Assembly: GCA_030068075.1 (NCBI GenBank)
Contig: JAINVK010001271.1
Location: forward strand, 124,001-188,000
DNA length: 64,000 nucleotides
Source: Paguma larvata
Taxonomy: Eukaryota; Chordata; Mammalia; Carnivora; Viverridae
Direction of reading: 5' to 3'
Positions 45,307 through 56,692 of the stretch are shown here, in pieces. Numbering within the stretch: the first letter of the stretch is position 1; the number at the start of each line of letters is the position of its first letter. The translations under genes were made by a program, and so were the position numbers. Under the pieces are notes generated by a model that was not told the origin of the DNA, ran no database searches, and worked only from the letters and a program-made list of their open reading frames with translations.

Positions 45307-46085
45307 TATTTCCCTTGGTAGAGGAGAAGAATTAATATGTCATAAAAGCCATAAGGCCAAGTTTCCAAAATGTTCTTAGGAGCAGTTTCACCACCTTTTG
45401 CTCGTATCTGGATGCCAGAGTCATCAGCAGGTTCTAAATCTCTGCAAGCATGATGATGGAGAACACGATTGCTGACACCACTCTTTGCAAGTATACTTGT
45501 TCTTCGCAAGTGACTTGGGGGGGCATCATCCATGGACGCTGTGCTTTCTAAGAGGTTGATAACATTCTCAACCATCTTCTTATGTTAGCTTAAGGGTAGA
45601 ATTAGGAGCAAGGAGCTGAATTATTAAACCTCTTAGTTAACCCTGAGGAAAATTGTCTGATCTCACCTGCTCATAGCATTTCCACGTAAGACTATTGGGT
45701 ACATATTAATTTAGTTCTCAGCTCTAGACCATGGCATCAGTTCTAAGACAATAGCATAAATCCTGTTTGATACTCTAGAAGACCTCATTAGTCACTGCAA
45801 GATAGAATCCTGATGTGACTCACTTATTCTACTATATATTATAGATGGCCAGAGGAAATAGATATTTATTCTTTCATACTAACACCACAAAAGTAAAAAC
45901 CTCCTGTTCTCCTACAGAGCATGCAGGGCTCCTTTCGATTAGGAGGGAGTGCAGACTTCCGTTCTTCCAATATACATAATGGAAGACGAGGGTAGCGGTA
46001 CAAATCACTTTAATGAGTACAAAAGGAATGTGCAATTCTCTTGACAACTGAGAGAGACTGAATTCTTAAAATGAAGTCATTAAAT
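45307..46085. other. Unassigned DNA with an unexplained 89-codon minus-strand frame
   Basis: 45575-45306 (-) is open for 89 codons, starting MVENVINLLEST and ending YDILILLLYQGK. It is less biased in composition than chance frames in AT-rich DNA. An in-frame TAA lies just upstream of its ATG, and no domain is recognisable. It could be a scrap of a processed pseudogene or chance. I do not call it a gene. Confidence 0.3.
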
Positions 46086-46087
46086 GT

Positions 46088-46205
46088 CAACACTAGAAGG
46101 GACTTCAGAGATTATAAGTCCAGTCTGATTTTTCGTTAGAGAAAATCGAAGTCCAGAGAGGAGAAGGATGTGCTCAAGGTTCCTCAGCTATTTTGGAAAG
46201 ATGAG
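46088..46205 (+). repeat. Ancient mammalian SINE-like remnant (family uncertain)
   Basis: 'gtcaacactagaagggacttcagagattataagtccagtctga' then 'gagaaaatcgaagtccagagaggagaaggatgtgctcaaggttcctcagct' matches the widespread old repeat 'agagctggaagggaccttagagatcatctagtcc..gaggaaactgaggcccagagagg'. The family name is not certain. Confidence 0.5.
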
Positions 46206-47755
46206 AACTAGAAACAGAGGACAAATGACTTCCACGAATTCTAAAGTTGTTGTGTCAAACTGTTTGCACACACAAAGCAGAGCCATGTATGCTTCGCTGG
46301 AATAACATGCTCATAGTTATGATAAGCGAAAAAGTAAAGTACATGCTGGCATCAGTATTGAATACCATGAGATAAGGAAGATTCCTTCATTGCCTCTGTC
46401 AGGATGAAATAAGCATCAGTGTCTACCACCTGCCTGGCTTCTCAGGCTTACTGATGGAGCCTCAAAGAATCACTCAAGGGTATGTGTCACGTATATTCCA
46501 GATGGAAAACAATATGAGATTTTCACTTCCTGAGTATATGTGTTTGATACTACTTATCCTCACTAAGAACTAATAGTCAAGATACCGAAAGAATTTCAGT
46601 GAGAGAAAACAGTTGCCTAATTGAAATATTACCCAGCCCCAGCAAAACTTCAAATGACACAGATCAGGGTGAAAGAGAACTGATTGTCTTTGTAAATGAA
46701 TGCATATGTTAATTTTTCTTAAAGTATGAATTTCAAATCATCCTTTTAAACACTTTGACATAACTTAAATCCACTTTCTCTTCTTACCCTTCCCATTGTT
46801 CCCGTAAGGAATAAAGCTCATCCAGAATTAGTCTCAATGTATATTTAAGGGCTTAGAAATAATAATTTAATCATCTATCCTGTCATGCAAAATGGCTAAC
46901 TTTAAGATGGCATCTTTTATATTGATCGTAGTCTGCTTCAAATAGTAAAAATTGTGTTCTAATGAGCTGACATTTCCATCGCCCTGAAGAGGTTCTGTAA
47001 TTAGGCATCTAAAACCAGTGGCACAGTTATGCAGTTGTAGTTATTTTTAATTGCTTTATTCCTAATGAGGAAGTATTTTGGATTAACTTGCAACATTTGT
47101 AGTGGGTGAAGTAAACATCTTAATAAAAATGATGTTCTCAAATATTTTCCTCTATCCCCAAATAAGTAAAAGGACATTTTTTCTTCTTTTTACTTTGTTA
47201 ACCAAGGTGGTCTGCAGCCTTCACTTGGCTACTCAATAAAATTATCTAAAAGTGGAAACTACTGAATCTTTTTCACTATGTGGGACCATTTTTGGATGAC
47301 TGCATTGTTGACAGATAAAGACCAGGAGGCCAGGTATTTTGGGTAAAATGGGATAGGCAATTAATCATACAAATTCGACAATATTGTATATAATGGTTAT
47401 GTCTGATAAAGGTACACTTAAGACCTATTTACATTTATACTCAAATTATTATAAAATGCTGAAATTATACATAGATTTGGGTAGCCTTGTAAGTGCTTTC
47501 TGGTTATTAGTGAGTCCCTGAATTTATATCTCAGTAACAATTCCACCTAAAATCTCTTTATCAGGCTTCATTAGCTATCAGATTTCTGATGTTTCCTCCA
47601 ATGTCCTCTGTTAGAATGCCTACTTGAACATCAAAGGAAAAGTCCTCTCAATTCCCCTAAGACCACCGCTAGATGATTGCCAAGGTAGGAGAATGGGTCT
47701 CTTGCCAATTTTGTCACCGGAGGTTCAGAAGTAGCACTCCTATGCAAGTGATTTT
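46206..47755. other. Unassigned AT-rich DNA
   Basis: No recognised repeat or gene. 46850-47110 has mixed, low-homopolymer text and is a weak candidate for conserved non-coding sequence. Confidence 0.35.
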
Positions 47756-47757
47756 TG

Positions 47758-47797
47758 TATTAGTCAGGATTCTCCAGAGAAACAGAATCAATAGGAG

Positions 47798-47838
<41 letters not shown>

Positions 47839-48225
47839 GAGATTTATTTTAAAGTATCGGCTCACATGATTGTGGAAGTTAAGAAGTCCCCAAATCTGCT
47901 GTCTAAGGCCTGAGATTCAGGAGAGCTGATGGTGTAAATTCTAATCTGAGTCTGAAGGCAGGACAAGACTAATGTTCCAACCTAAAGACCTTTAAATAAA
48001 AAGGATTCATTCTCTCTTTCTCCACCTTGTGACCTATTTGGGCCTTCAGTGGATGGAGTGAAACCTGTCCACATTGGAGAGGGAGATCTGCTCTACTCAC
48101 TTTGTAGATTCAAATGTTAATATCACCCAGAAAATTTTTCACAGACCCAACCAGAATGATATTTAACCAGGTACCAGGGCACCCTGTGGTCCAGTCAAGT
48201 TGACACATAAAATCAACCATCACTC
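47758..48225 (+). repeat. Ancient interspersed repeat, copy 1 of a family also at 53400
   Basis: It starts 'attagtcaggattctccagagaaacagaatcaataggag', has 'gagatttattttaaagtatcggctcacatgattgtgg' after a TG microsatellite, and ends 'cagtcaagttgacacataaaatcaaccatcac'. This is a very common mammalian repeat, possibly an L1M-class 3' end. The family name is not certain. About 470 bp, apparently complete at both ends. Confidence 0.75.
47799..47835. repeat. (TG)n microsatellite
   Basis: About 18 uninterrupted TG units. The parent repeat family normally has a short TG/TA-rich stretch here, so this is an expansion of an existing seed. Confidence 0.97.
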
Positions 48226-48235
48226 TTTCCTTGAG

Positions 48236-49270
48236 TTGCTGACTTTTGCTTCCATTATCATGTCACAAACTTCTTAGACTTCAACCACCCATGACTTCCT
48301 GAGAACAAGAAACTTCTTTCTTTTTTTCTAAGCCCAGAGACATCTTTGTGCTTTTATATATAGATTTTTTTTTCTTTCCTTGAAAAGTGCTTACTAAGAG
48401 AATACAATTCTGTTTATAACATAACTATGTGACCACATACCATAGAGGCACTCCGACCCTAAAAGCCTGATCTACCAAACTAAACTTCTTATCTCTAAAA
48501 GACCCAAACATATTTTTTCTAGAAGAAGAAAGAAAAGTGTACCTAAAGTTGTAATAATGTCTCATCATCTCTTTGGAGTAGATTTGCAATGACATTCTTT
48601 ACTTCTTGGAGACTACATATTCTTAGACCCAGAATTTTGGTATTTAGACACAAGGACTTCATATAAATACAGTTTCTTCAAGAAGAAAGTCCATCATACT
48701 ATGTCCTAGGAGGGGAAATTCTGCCCTGAAATAAGAGCAGGGGAAAATTTATTTCCCTCCTAAAAATTGATACAGAGGTTCATGATATTATCCTCCTAAA
48801 ATATCTTCACATTATGACTTCTATGTATATCACATTTTAATTTTGAATTCTTTGGTGTCCTGAAATTCATATATAATTTTTAAAAGTAGAATGAAATAAT
48901 TAAGAAAGTGAAACATAAAGGGATTTGCTTTCCCTTGGTAATGTCTCTCGTCTTTGCTAATCAACTCGAGAGACAAAGATGAAATCCAGTCTTTACTTCT
49001 AGGCAATCCATTTCTTAGATTATTTGTTAATGTCTTATTGTCTCTCCCTATGGTTTCAGTTTTAAATTAAGGTATGCCTCCCTAGATGGCTTTGCTTGCA
49101 GAATTTTCTTTATATATCACAGATACTCATAAAACCAGCCCAATGCTGATTAAACCATAATAAATTTCTTCAAAATGCTATGGAAAAATTATGTTACACT
49201 TGTCAAACTACTTCCTTAAGCTTTGGAAAAATGTATACAAGAAAAGAACCTAATAAAGTCACTTAGGTTC
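48236..49270. other. Unassigned DNA
   Basis: No recognised repeat or gene. Confidence 0.4.
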
Positions 49271-49274
49271 TTCA

Positions 49275-49395
49275 TTTTGCAAATCAGGAAACTGTAACAT
49301 AGGGAGGACAAAACATGCCCAAGCTCCTGAGAGATTAGAGAACTGTGTCTAAACCCCAAGAGTTCAGTTTCCCAAAACCACAGTCTTTCCCATGA
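49275..49395 (-). repeat. MIR SINE, antisense
   Basis: + strand 'attttgcaaatcaggaaactgtaacatagggagg', 'aaaacatgcccaagctcctgagag' and 'aaccccaagagttcagtttccc' correspond to the complement of MIR ('attttacagatgaggaaactgaggc..cttgcccaaggtcac..aacccaggcagtctg'). Confidence 0.65.
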
Positions 49396-49759
49396 AATAT
49401 AATAATTGAGTATACAGAACTTATGAAACTTGCTAAGATAAAAATGTTATAGTTAAAAGAATGTGATGTAGATTGGATTATAATCCTTTCACTTTTTTGG
49501 AAAATATATAAAAAGACTAACTCTAGCTCATTTGAAGTAGAGAAACAATTGAATTTCAAATATTTTTTAAACATCACTAAAATATTTTAAAAACATGATT
49601 TCCATCAATGTGTCCTGCCCAAATAGAAAGTAAACTTAAGCAATTGCTGTAAATGCACTGATATAACTGCATTCTTTTAAAATAAATGATAAGTTGGAAA
49701 AACAAAATGAAGTAAAATGGATTATTCAATGAAAAACATTTAAATATATATTAAAAACT

Positions 49760-50183
49760 TTAATCTCTGACTTATTGCACGTAACATAATGCCCTCTAGG
49801 TCCATCCATGTTGTCACAAATGGCAAGATCTCCTTCTATTTGAAGGCTGATTAATATTCCATTAGATAGATAGATAGATAGATAGATACCATTATATATT
49901 ATATATATAATAAATTCCATTATATAACAATAAATTCCATTACATATAAATATATATGTGTGTGTGTGTGTGTGCACCACATCTTCTTTATCCATTCATC
50001 TATTGATGGATACTTGGATTGCTTCCATATATTGGCCATGTAAATAATGCTGCAATAAACACGGGGCGGATATGTATCTTTTCAAATTGGCGTTTTTGTT
50101 TACATTGAGTAAGGACTCAGTAGTGAAATTACTGTATCATATGTAATTCTATCTTTAATTTTTTGAGGAAATTCCATATATTT
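49760..50183 (-). repeat. L1 5' inverted block (end of ORF2 region), antisense
   Basis: + strand 'ctgacttattgcacgtaacataatgccctctaggtccatccatgttgtcacaaatggcaagatc', 'atcttctttatccattcatctattgatggatacttgg', 'aatgctgcaataaacacgggg', 'agtagtgaaattactgtatcatatg' is antisense L1 near the end of ORF2. It ends at 'gaggaaattccatatattttc' where the next block starts in sense orientation. It contains small GATA and TG microsatellites. Confidence 0.88.
49863..49888. repeat. (GATA)n microsatellite
   Basis: 'tagatagatagatagata' run of about 6 units inside the inverted L1 block, next to AT-rich and (TG)n (49960-49974) tracts. It replaces the short 'tgtatatata' part of the L1 consensus. Confidence 0.9.
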
Positions 50184-50530
50184 TCACTTACATGCGGAAT
50201 CTAATTTACAAAATAAATGAACAAACAAAAAACCAGACTCCTAAAGATAGAAAATAAAGCTGATGGTTCCAGAGGGGAAGTGGGCAAGGGGATAGACAAA
50301 GTAGATGAAGAGAATTAAGAAGTACACATTTCCAGTTATAAAATAAGTGATGGAGGTGAAAAGTATAGCATAGGGAATATAGTGAATAGTATTGTAATAA
50401 CGTTGCATGGTGACAGATGGTGACTACACTTACCGTGAGAGTTGAGAAATGTAAAGAATTGTCAGATTAATATGCCGTGCACCTGAAACTAATATAACAT
50501 GTGTGTTAGTTAATTGTACTTAAAAAACTC
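50184..50530 (+). repeat. L1 3' end, sense orientation, 3' block of an inverted insertion
   Basis: 'cacttacatgcggaatctaatttac', 'aatgaacaaacaaaaaaccagactc', 'gctgatggttccagaggggaagtgggcaagggg', 'ggtgacagatggtgactacactta', 'gcacctgaaactaatataac', ending 'taattgtacttaaaaaa'. This is the L1 3' UTR directly following, in L1 coordinates, the inverted block on its left. Confidence 0.88.
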
Positions 50531-51040
50531 CTTACTCCCTCTAATACATATCAGTTTCGTTTGCTGCAAATAACTGCAAATTCGTACATATAAGAAAGGG
50601 ACATGTTTTAGAGAATAAGGAATAGGGCCATACTTTGTTTTGAATTAACAAACAGAATTGCTTCCCATCATCTCCTCTCTTTGGAATAAAAGTTAACAAA
50701 CCCAAGAGAAAATAAATCTGTTGTGGTGAGGAGAATGATAAGGTTTTATGCAAATAAACTAACTTTTTAAACAAATTTGTGGAAAAAAGCAAGTTGATGG
50801 GAGCTAGTTAACAAAGCGAAGGAAGAACAGCCCTAGGCTAGGTTATGGTAGAGAGACACTGTAGAGCAAGTGAGGAACAGTTGAGCACACACTCCTAACC
50901 ACACAGAATCACATACACATACATAGACACACCACATTTTAAAGAATATATTTATCTAAGATTGTAACTCTCTTCATTATTTCTATGCTTTATATGTTTT
51001 CATTCTTTGTGCCTAGTCTTTTTTAGTCATTACTTTCCAA
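50531..51040. other. Unassigned AT-rich DNA
   Basis: No recognised repeat or gene. Confidence 0.35.
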
Positions 51041-51044
51041 TATT

Positions 51045-51470
51045 GAGTTTCCTGCTTAGATCATCTTTCTGGAATCCAATAATATACAAGGAACCAATTT
51101 TTATTCAGAAAAATCTGAATCAGATTTAAGAATAAAATCTGATTAGTTTTCTGATTACTTGCATATCTGAAAACACCTTTTTGTTTGTTCACAGGTAAAC
51201 TATGGTGTGGCTTGCATGCCAGTCAAAGCTTTTTAAATGTTAGGGGTTACTCCATTTTCTTCTGGCACTTAATGTCATAAGACAGTCTTGAGTCAGTTTA
51301 ATTTTTATTTGTTTCTAGGTTTGGTAAATTTGCACATTCATTTTTCATTTGCATTCTTGAAGGATTATTGGATTAGTTCTTCGTTTTGAAAGTTAAACAT
51401 GTGTATAAGCCTGGATCTCTTCTATAATATTTATTTGTAATGTATGCTAGTTTCAGACATGTTTTGTTTT
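51045..51470 (-). repeat. Possible old L1/HAL1 fragment, antisense
   Basis: 'cttgcatatctgaaaacacctttttgtttg', 'ccattttcttctggcacttaatgtcataagacag', 'gagtcagtttaatttttatttgtttctaggtttggtaaattt' loosely follow the antisense of an old L1 5' segment. Weak evidence. Confidence 0.35.
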
Positions 51471-52351
51471 GTTTTAGATAAGGAAAGATTTGTCCGATCA
51501 AGTCTTAAACGGTTTCATTTGTTTTATTCAGTCTTCCAGAGACATTAAATATTCTAAGTTGTAAAATACACAATTTTTAAGTATTATCTCTTTTCCCATA
51601 AATACCACCTTTTTAAGCTTTTTCTCTCTTTCCAGGAGTGTTTATCAAGTCTCTTCTCTGCTTACCAATTCGTTTTCTGCTATGCAAAATACTATATTTA
51701 TTTTACCAAAGTGCAGGCTATATTAATCTTGACATTTCATATACTCATAATGTGTTCTCCTTTTTTTGTACAAACGCTATTTTATCATATTTAGAACTAC
51801 AGGTTATATTTTGTCACTATCATTATTTTTTAGACTTCCCAGGTATCAGTACAAAAGAAAGACTAAGGAGAATTAGTTCTTCAAAAACCATTGAAAATGG
51901 TCTAATAAAAAAAAAGAAAACTTTCCTTTGAATACAGCCATCATATAAGGTCCCTAGTAGAGAGTAAGGAGTTGGTATAGAGAAGAAAAGAAGCTACAGG
52001 AGAAGAAAAAGTGGTAGATGGAAAGATCTAGCTCTCTGTTTGGTGTAGCATCCCCATGAGTCAACTACCATATACAGAAATAAAAAGGAATCTATGTGAA
52101 GGGTTTTTTGAGGGTTCAGAGTCACCTTCCTCCATTCTCTCTTCACCACCACCTTACCTTGTATGTTACAGAACTTTATCATCTCGATCCAGAGGCCTTA
52201 AATTATAGGCTAGAGTTTTTCCCAGATCCTTTCTTAATCCTGCAATGTTCATTCTCTGTGTAGAGAATGCATGTAAGTCATGGGAAAATTAGGAGAAAGG
52301 GCGTTCAGTACTTTTCTCATGTTCTAATATTATCTAGAATTTGCTTCTTTT
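51471..52351. other. Unassigned DNA
   Basis: The frame 51638-51931 (97 codons) is rich in Phe/Leu/Ile as expected for AT-rich DNA and has no domain. No gene supported. Confidence 0.35.
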
Positions 52352-52365
52352 AAGACAAATGATGA

Positions 52366-52496
52366 GGGGCCCTGGCTGGCTCAGTCAGTAGAGTGTGTGA
52401 CTCTTGATCTCAGGGTTGTAAGTTTGAGTCCCACATGGGTGTAGAGATTACTTAAAAATTATAAAATCTTAAAAAAAAAAAAACAAGAAAGAAAGA
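52366..52496 (+). repeat. Short-bodied carnivore CAN-SINE of a different subfamily
   Basis: 'ggggccctggctggctcagtcagtagagtgtgtgactcttgatctcagggttgtaagtttgagtcccaca' then 'gggtgtagagattacttaaaaattataaaatctt' and A-tail. It has no CT-rich domain, unlike the other copies. This type is shared across carnivores and is older. The duplication is 'aagacaaatgatga' (52352-52365) against 'aagacaaataatgg' (52497-52510). Confidence 0.92.
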
Positions 52497-52510
52497 AAGA
52501 CAAATAATGG

Positions 52511-53398
52511 ACTAGTTGGGGTTTTCTTCCTTGTTGGGGAGGTCACACAAAAACTGTTATAACAATTCAAGTTTAGGTATCTCAAAATCTGTAGTGCAAT
52601 CGACATGAATGCAGCAAAGTTTGTGTTCATCTTCCCTTGTATAGGGGCTATTTATTTTCATCACTGTGTGAACACAAGGAGCAATCAACTCCTGTGATGG
52701 TGGGCTGCTTATGAGATGACTCATTTCTAAATACTCTAAGCAATTGTTAGAACACTGCCAAAGTCACATTGGCCCTTCTTGCCAGTCAAGTCTATAAATA
52801 TCACTGGAATTTAGGGAATGAATCTCTGAACATATATCATCATGGAATATTGACAGAAAATCTAGATTGCTACCACACTGTATGGAATACAAATGAAGAA
52901 TTTCTATCTGGTTGTGTTGGAAAGAAAAGGAGTGTGTTGTATAACGCATATCAATGAATCAGAAGACTGAAAACATAAGACAATTTGAACTAGTTTAGTG
53001 CCGAATCAGATTGTAGCGACACAAAATGCAGTGAGACAAGCATGTTTAATTAGAAAATGAATGTCATGAATTTGAGCCTGAAGGCAACAATCATACTACT
53101 TGAAAATTCGTGGATTCCATTGCAGCTATGCGGGTAGCCTGGCAATTCAGATTTACATGGGCATAAACATTTATATTTTCTATATTTACTATTGTCACTG
53201 ATTATTTCCTATTTAATTTGTATTAAAATATGTATTTGGCTAAAATTAGTGCTATTCCATTTGTAGAGATGTACTAAATATTCTAATTCCAATATAAAAT
53301 TTATTTATAAAGCTGCAGGTATGTGGCTTTGAGAATTTACCGTTACATCTGGTTTTGTGAAGACATTACTCTGTTCAGGGGTTAAACTTTAATAGCTT
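52511..53398. other. Unassigned DNA
   Basis: No recognised repeat or gene. Complementary frames at 52764-52957 on both strands are chance. Confidence 0.4.
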
Positions 53399-53399
53399 T

Positions 53400-53882
53400 G
53401 TTAATCAGGGTTCTCTAGAGAACCAGAACAATAGGCTATGTGTAGGTATACAAAGGTTCATTACGGGGATTAGCTCACGTGATTATGGAAGCTGAAAAAT
53501 CTCACCATCTCCCATCTGCAAACCAGAGGGCCAGGAAATCTGGTTCAAGCCCAAATCCAAAGTCCTGAGACCTAGGGGACCAATGGTATAAAAAGTAGTC
53601 TGAATCCAAAGGCCTAAGAATCAGGATAGCCATTGTCTAAGGTCAGGAGATGGATTTCCTTACCTCAAAAGAGAAAGCAAATTTGTCTTGTCCTTCTATT
53701 TGTCCCTCCTGTGGATTGAATGATACTCATTCCTAGTGGTGAAGGTGATCTTTAAAGTCTATGCCTGCAGAGGCTAATCTCTTCTAGAAACACCCTCACA
53801 AACACACCCAGAGATAATGTTTTACCAGCTATCTGGGCATCCCTTAGCCCAGTCAGGTTGACATATAAATTAACTGTAACAG
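53400..53882 (+). repeat. Ancient interspersed repeat, copy 2 of the family at 47758
   Basis: Starts 'ttaatcagggttctctagagaaccagaacaatagg', 'gattagctcacgtgattatggaagctg', and ends 'ccagtcaggttgacatataaattaactgtaac'. Same orientation and same order of blocks as 47758-48225, without the TG expansion. Confidence 0.75.
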
Positions 53883-54050
53883 TAGTTAACAAGTTTAAAA
53901 AGTCTGTGCTTTTGTTTTTACTCATACTAAAGCACATCATTTTTACTTTGTCCTTCTCATTTTAAAGTTTCTACCTCTCTGTCATTGAGCAGTGCGGGTG
54001 AAAGGAGACGGAAGAGAAGGAAAGCAGGCATGGCAGTAGGAATAACATTG
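53883..54050. other. Unassigned DNA
   Basis: No recognised repeat or gene. Confidence 0.35.
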
Positions 54051-54054
54051 GTAA

Positions 54055-54240
54055 TACATTAGTTGACCACTTCTGAGGTGTCAGAGAATATGTTGGATGC
54101 TGTTTATTGACTGCCTTCTTTAGTCTTCAGAAAACCTACTATTTTTAGAGAACACAGGTGAATTTTAAAGGCATTAATTAGCCCTAAATCCAGAGTTTCA
54201 TTTTTAGCCACTTGGCTATCCTACTGTGTAGACTTTCTAC
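54055..54240 (-). repeat. Possible MIR SINE, antisense
   Basis: 'cattagttgaccacttctgaggtgtcagagaatatgttggatgctgtttattgactgccttctttagtcttcagaaaacc' loosely follows the complement of MIR 3' half ('..tactgagcacctactatgtgccaggcac..tctcatttaatcctcacaacaacc'). Weak. Confidence 0.4.
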
Positions 54241-54715
54241 ACTGAATCACTTGAAATGAAAAACTATATATATATATATTGCCTAATGTAAAATTGACTT
54301 GTCTACTTATTTAATATATTTATTAAATTACATCCATGTGTCACACCCGTCTAGGCCTGATGGATATAATTATCCAGATAAAATTGTATCTATTTTCACA
54401 GAGCTTAAAGGCCATTATATTTCATTTCACATTATTCATTCGTTTATATTCTCTTTGCTATATTTACTAATTTGTTCAAAACTATATTATTAAACATTTA
54501 TATTTCAGGTACCATGCTAGAGAAATGAAATGTAAAGCAAAGGTGGTTTTGTTTTGTTTCGTTTTGTTTTTTTGCTTAAGGATTTCAAAATCGAATGATG
54601 CAGATAGACAAACTGGAAATTATTTTAAAAAAATGATGTGTGTGATAATAGGGGAATTGAAAGGCTACTAGAGGGTCTTTAAAGAGCTCAGAGGAGGTTG
54701 GTAAAAAGAAAAGAT
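54241..54715. other. Unassigned AT-rich DNA
   Basis: It contains a short (TA)n run at 54264-54280 and a (GTTTT)n-like run at 54546-54571. No gene. Confidence 0.4.
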
Positions 54716-54719
54716 AAGA

Positions 54720-54970
54720 GAACCAAGGCTTCAGTGATGACCAGGAATTAGTCACACAAATCTGAGAGGTAAGAACTGTAGGATGTTTCAGGCAGAATAA
54801 ATAATAGGTACAGATATTGAGACAGGGAGAGCAGGGGTCACTGGGATGATATGGCTTAAAGTGGGATACCTGAGGAAGAGAGGTTCAAGTCTTGAAGAGA
54901 TTTTGCACCACGATGAGGAATTTGTCCTTGGAATGACAGCCTCAATTGATTTATACCACTAAAGGGGAAG
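54720..54970 (+). repeat. Ancient mammalian repeat, family not named (relative at 55590-56430)
   Basis: 'tttcaggcagaataaataataggtacagatattgagac', 'gggtcactgggatgatatggc', 'gatgaggaatttgtccttgg' resemble the common old repeat '..ccaggcagagggaacagcaagtgcaaaggccctgaggc..gtaaggactttggatttta'. Diverged. Confidence 0.35.
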
Positions 54971-55585
54971 ATAGGATCAGCTCTGCATTATTGAAGTCAC
55001 TGAGAAGATTGGATTATACTCAGGCATGAGGTGCCTTTTGGGAGAAATCTGGAGTTCCAGAAAGGGCGGGGATCTATTGCAGTTAGACCGAAAGAAAGAG
55101 GATGCAAGTTTAAGGACACGTCAATTATTTATCATTCATGCCTTTTTACAAGCCCTAGAAGAGACATGGATAAACAGTCTGACGTAGAAATAAATCAAGC
55201 AAACGTTAAAACTGCATCTGGCAGTGCTGATTACATTTATCTAGTTGAATATATATGTGCATAGTATTACTCTGTTATTTTCTGCTTTAAAAAACAAAAC
55301 CACTAGATCAGTCATTTATTTTATGAGCCATTTTAAATGCAATAAATAGTACCTTACTGGTTTCTTTTAGAATCAGGGGGGGAAGAAAAACTTTTTCAAA
55401 ACAATTCTAAAATATGTGTAGATAAATTTATAATAGCTAAAGCTTTTAGTTGAGTTAAAATAGCAGGGGATAATTTGTAGACCAGTCTGAAACACATTGA
55501 AATATCATACTTTGTTTGAAAAGATTTATGGAAAATTACATATTTATCATAGCATTATGAAATCATTCCATTATTCTGCTGCGTT
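54971..55585. other. Unassigned DNA
   Basis: The frame at 55031-55264 has no recognised domain. No gene or repeat supported. Confidence 0.35.
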
Positions 55586-55589
55586 TAAC

Positions 55590-56430
55590 AATTTTATTTC
55601 TATGACTTTCTTTATTCAAAAATAAGAAATTCAGATTCAAGCCTGACCATCCAGGGTATATCAATATGTGCATGATCCAGTCTCTGCCTCATCATTATTG
55701 AGGGTTCACTCTGCGACAGCCCTGTAGTAGTAAACAAATAAACAAACTCTTTCGTCATGGAGCTCACATGTGGAGATGAAACAGTGTAGGAAATCAGACA
55801 ATTAACAAACAAATAAAAAAATCCTCTCAGGGACAAATGTTATTTAAAAAAATAAAACAAGTTTATATTTAGCCATTGGCTGGGTTTCTGGGAATTTTAG
55901 ATAAGGCATCCAAAAGCTTTCTTGCAGAATTGCTATTGAAGCTAAAAAGTGAATGACTGGCAGTAGCCATGACTGGTGGAAAGAGTGGCTTTTGAAGAAA
56001 GAAAACCCCAGGGCACCTGGGTGGCCTAGTCGCTTAAGCATCTGACTTCAGCTCAGGACAAGGCCATGATCTTGCAGTTTGTGAGTTAAAGCCCCACATA
56101 GGGCTCTGTGCTGACAACTGGGAGCCTGGAGCCTGCTTCAGATTCTGTGTCTTCCTCTCTCTCTGCCTCTCCCCCACTCATGCTCTGTCTCTCTCTCTCT
56201 CTTTCTCTCTCTGTCTCTCAAATAAACATTAAAAAAAAAAAAAAAAGATGAAGAAATAAAAGCCACTGTGCCCGGAGAGCAGAGAGCAGGAGAGAACATA
56301 GGGCACTGTGAGGCAGGAAAGAGGGGCAAGTGGAGACTGGAGAGAATGGGACCATGTAGGACCTTCTGGGCTGATTTTATTCTAATTGCAGAGGGAAGCC
56401 CTCAGAAAAACATGATTAAATATGGCTCAT
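55590..56430 (+). repeat. Ancient mammalian repeat, family not named, split by a SINE
   Basis: Left of the SINE: 'attgagggttcactctgcgacagccctgtagtagtaaac', 'catggagctcacatgtgg', 'caattaacaaacaaataaa'. Right of it: 'ggaccatgtaggaccttctgggctgattttattctaattgcagagggaagcc'. These are consecutive blocks of one common old repeat. The CAN-SINE at 56011 interrupts it. Confidence 0.5.
56011..56248 (+). repeat. Felid CAN-SINE
   Basis: 'gggcacctgggtggcctagtcg', 'gtgagttaaagccccacataggg', 'gctgacaactgggagcctgg', CT region and A-tail of 16. The head has a small insertion ('gacaaggc' between 'caggac' and 'catgatc'). The duplication is 'tgaagaaagaaaaccc' (55993-56008) against 'tgaagaaataaaagcc' (56249-56264). 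Confidence 0.94.
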
Positions 56431-56635
56431 ATCAGTTTTTCTGGATCTTGACACCAGCCTTACAATGCAGCCTTCAGATCCTACTGGTATGAAAGTAGTG
56501 AGCAAATCTCAGAAGAGCTAAATCGCAGTCATGATCAAAGTGTATTTACTGAGATCTGTAAGTTTGGGCAGCTGATAGATTGGAGAGAGAAAAGTATTAG
56601 TTCTGCCAAACTTATTTTGCTCCCAAGAATTTCAG

Positions 56636-56636
<1 letters not shown>

Positions 56637-56680
<44 letters not shown>

Positions 56681-56692
56681 ACACACACACAG
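56637..56692. repeat. (CA)n microsatellite
   Basis: About 27 CA units with one TA interruption. The length suggests it is polymorphic. Confidence 0.97.
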
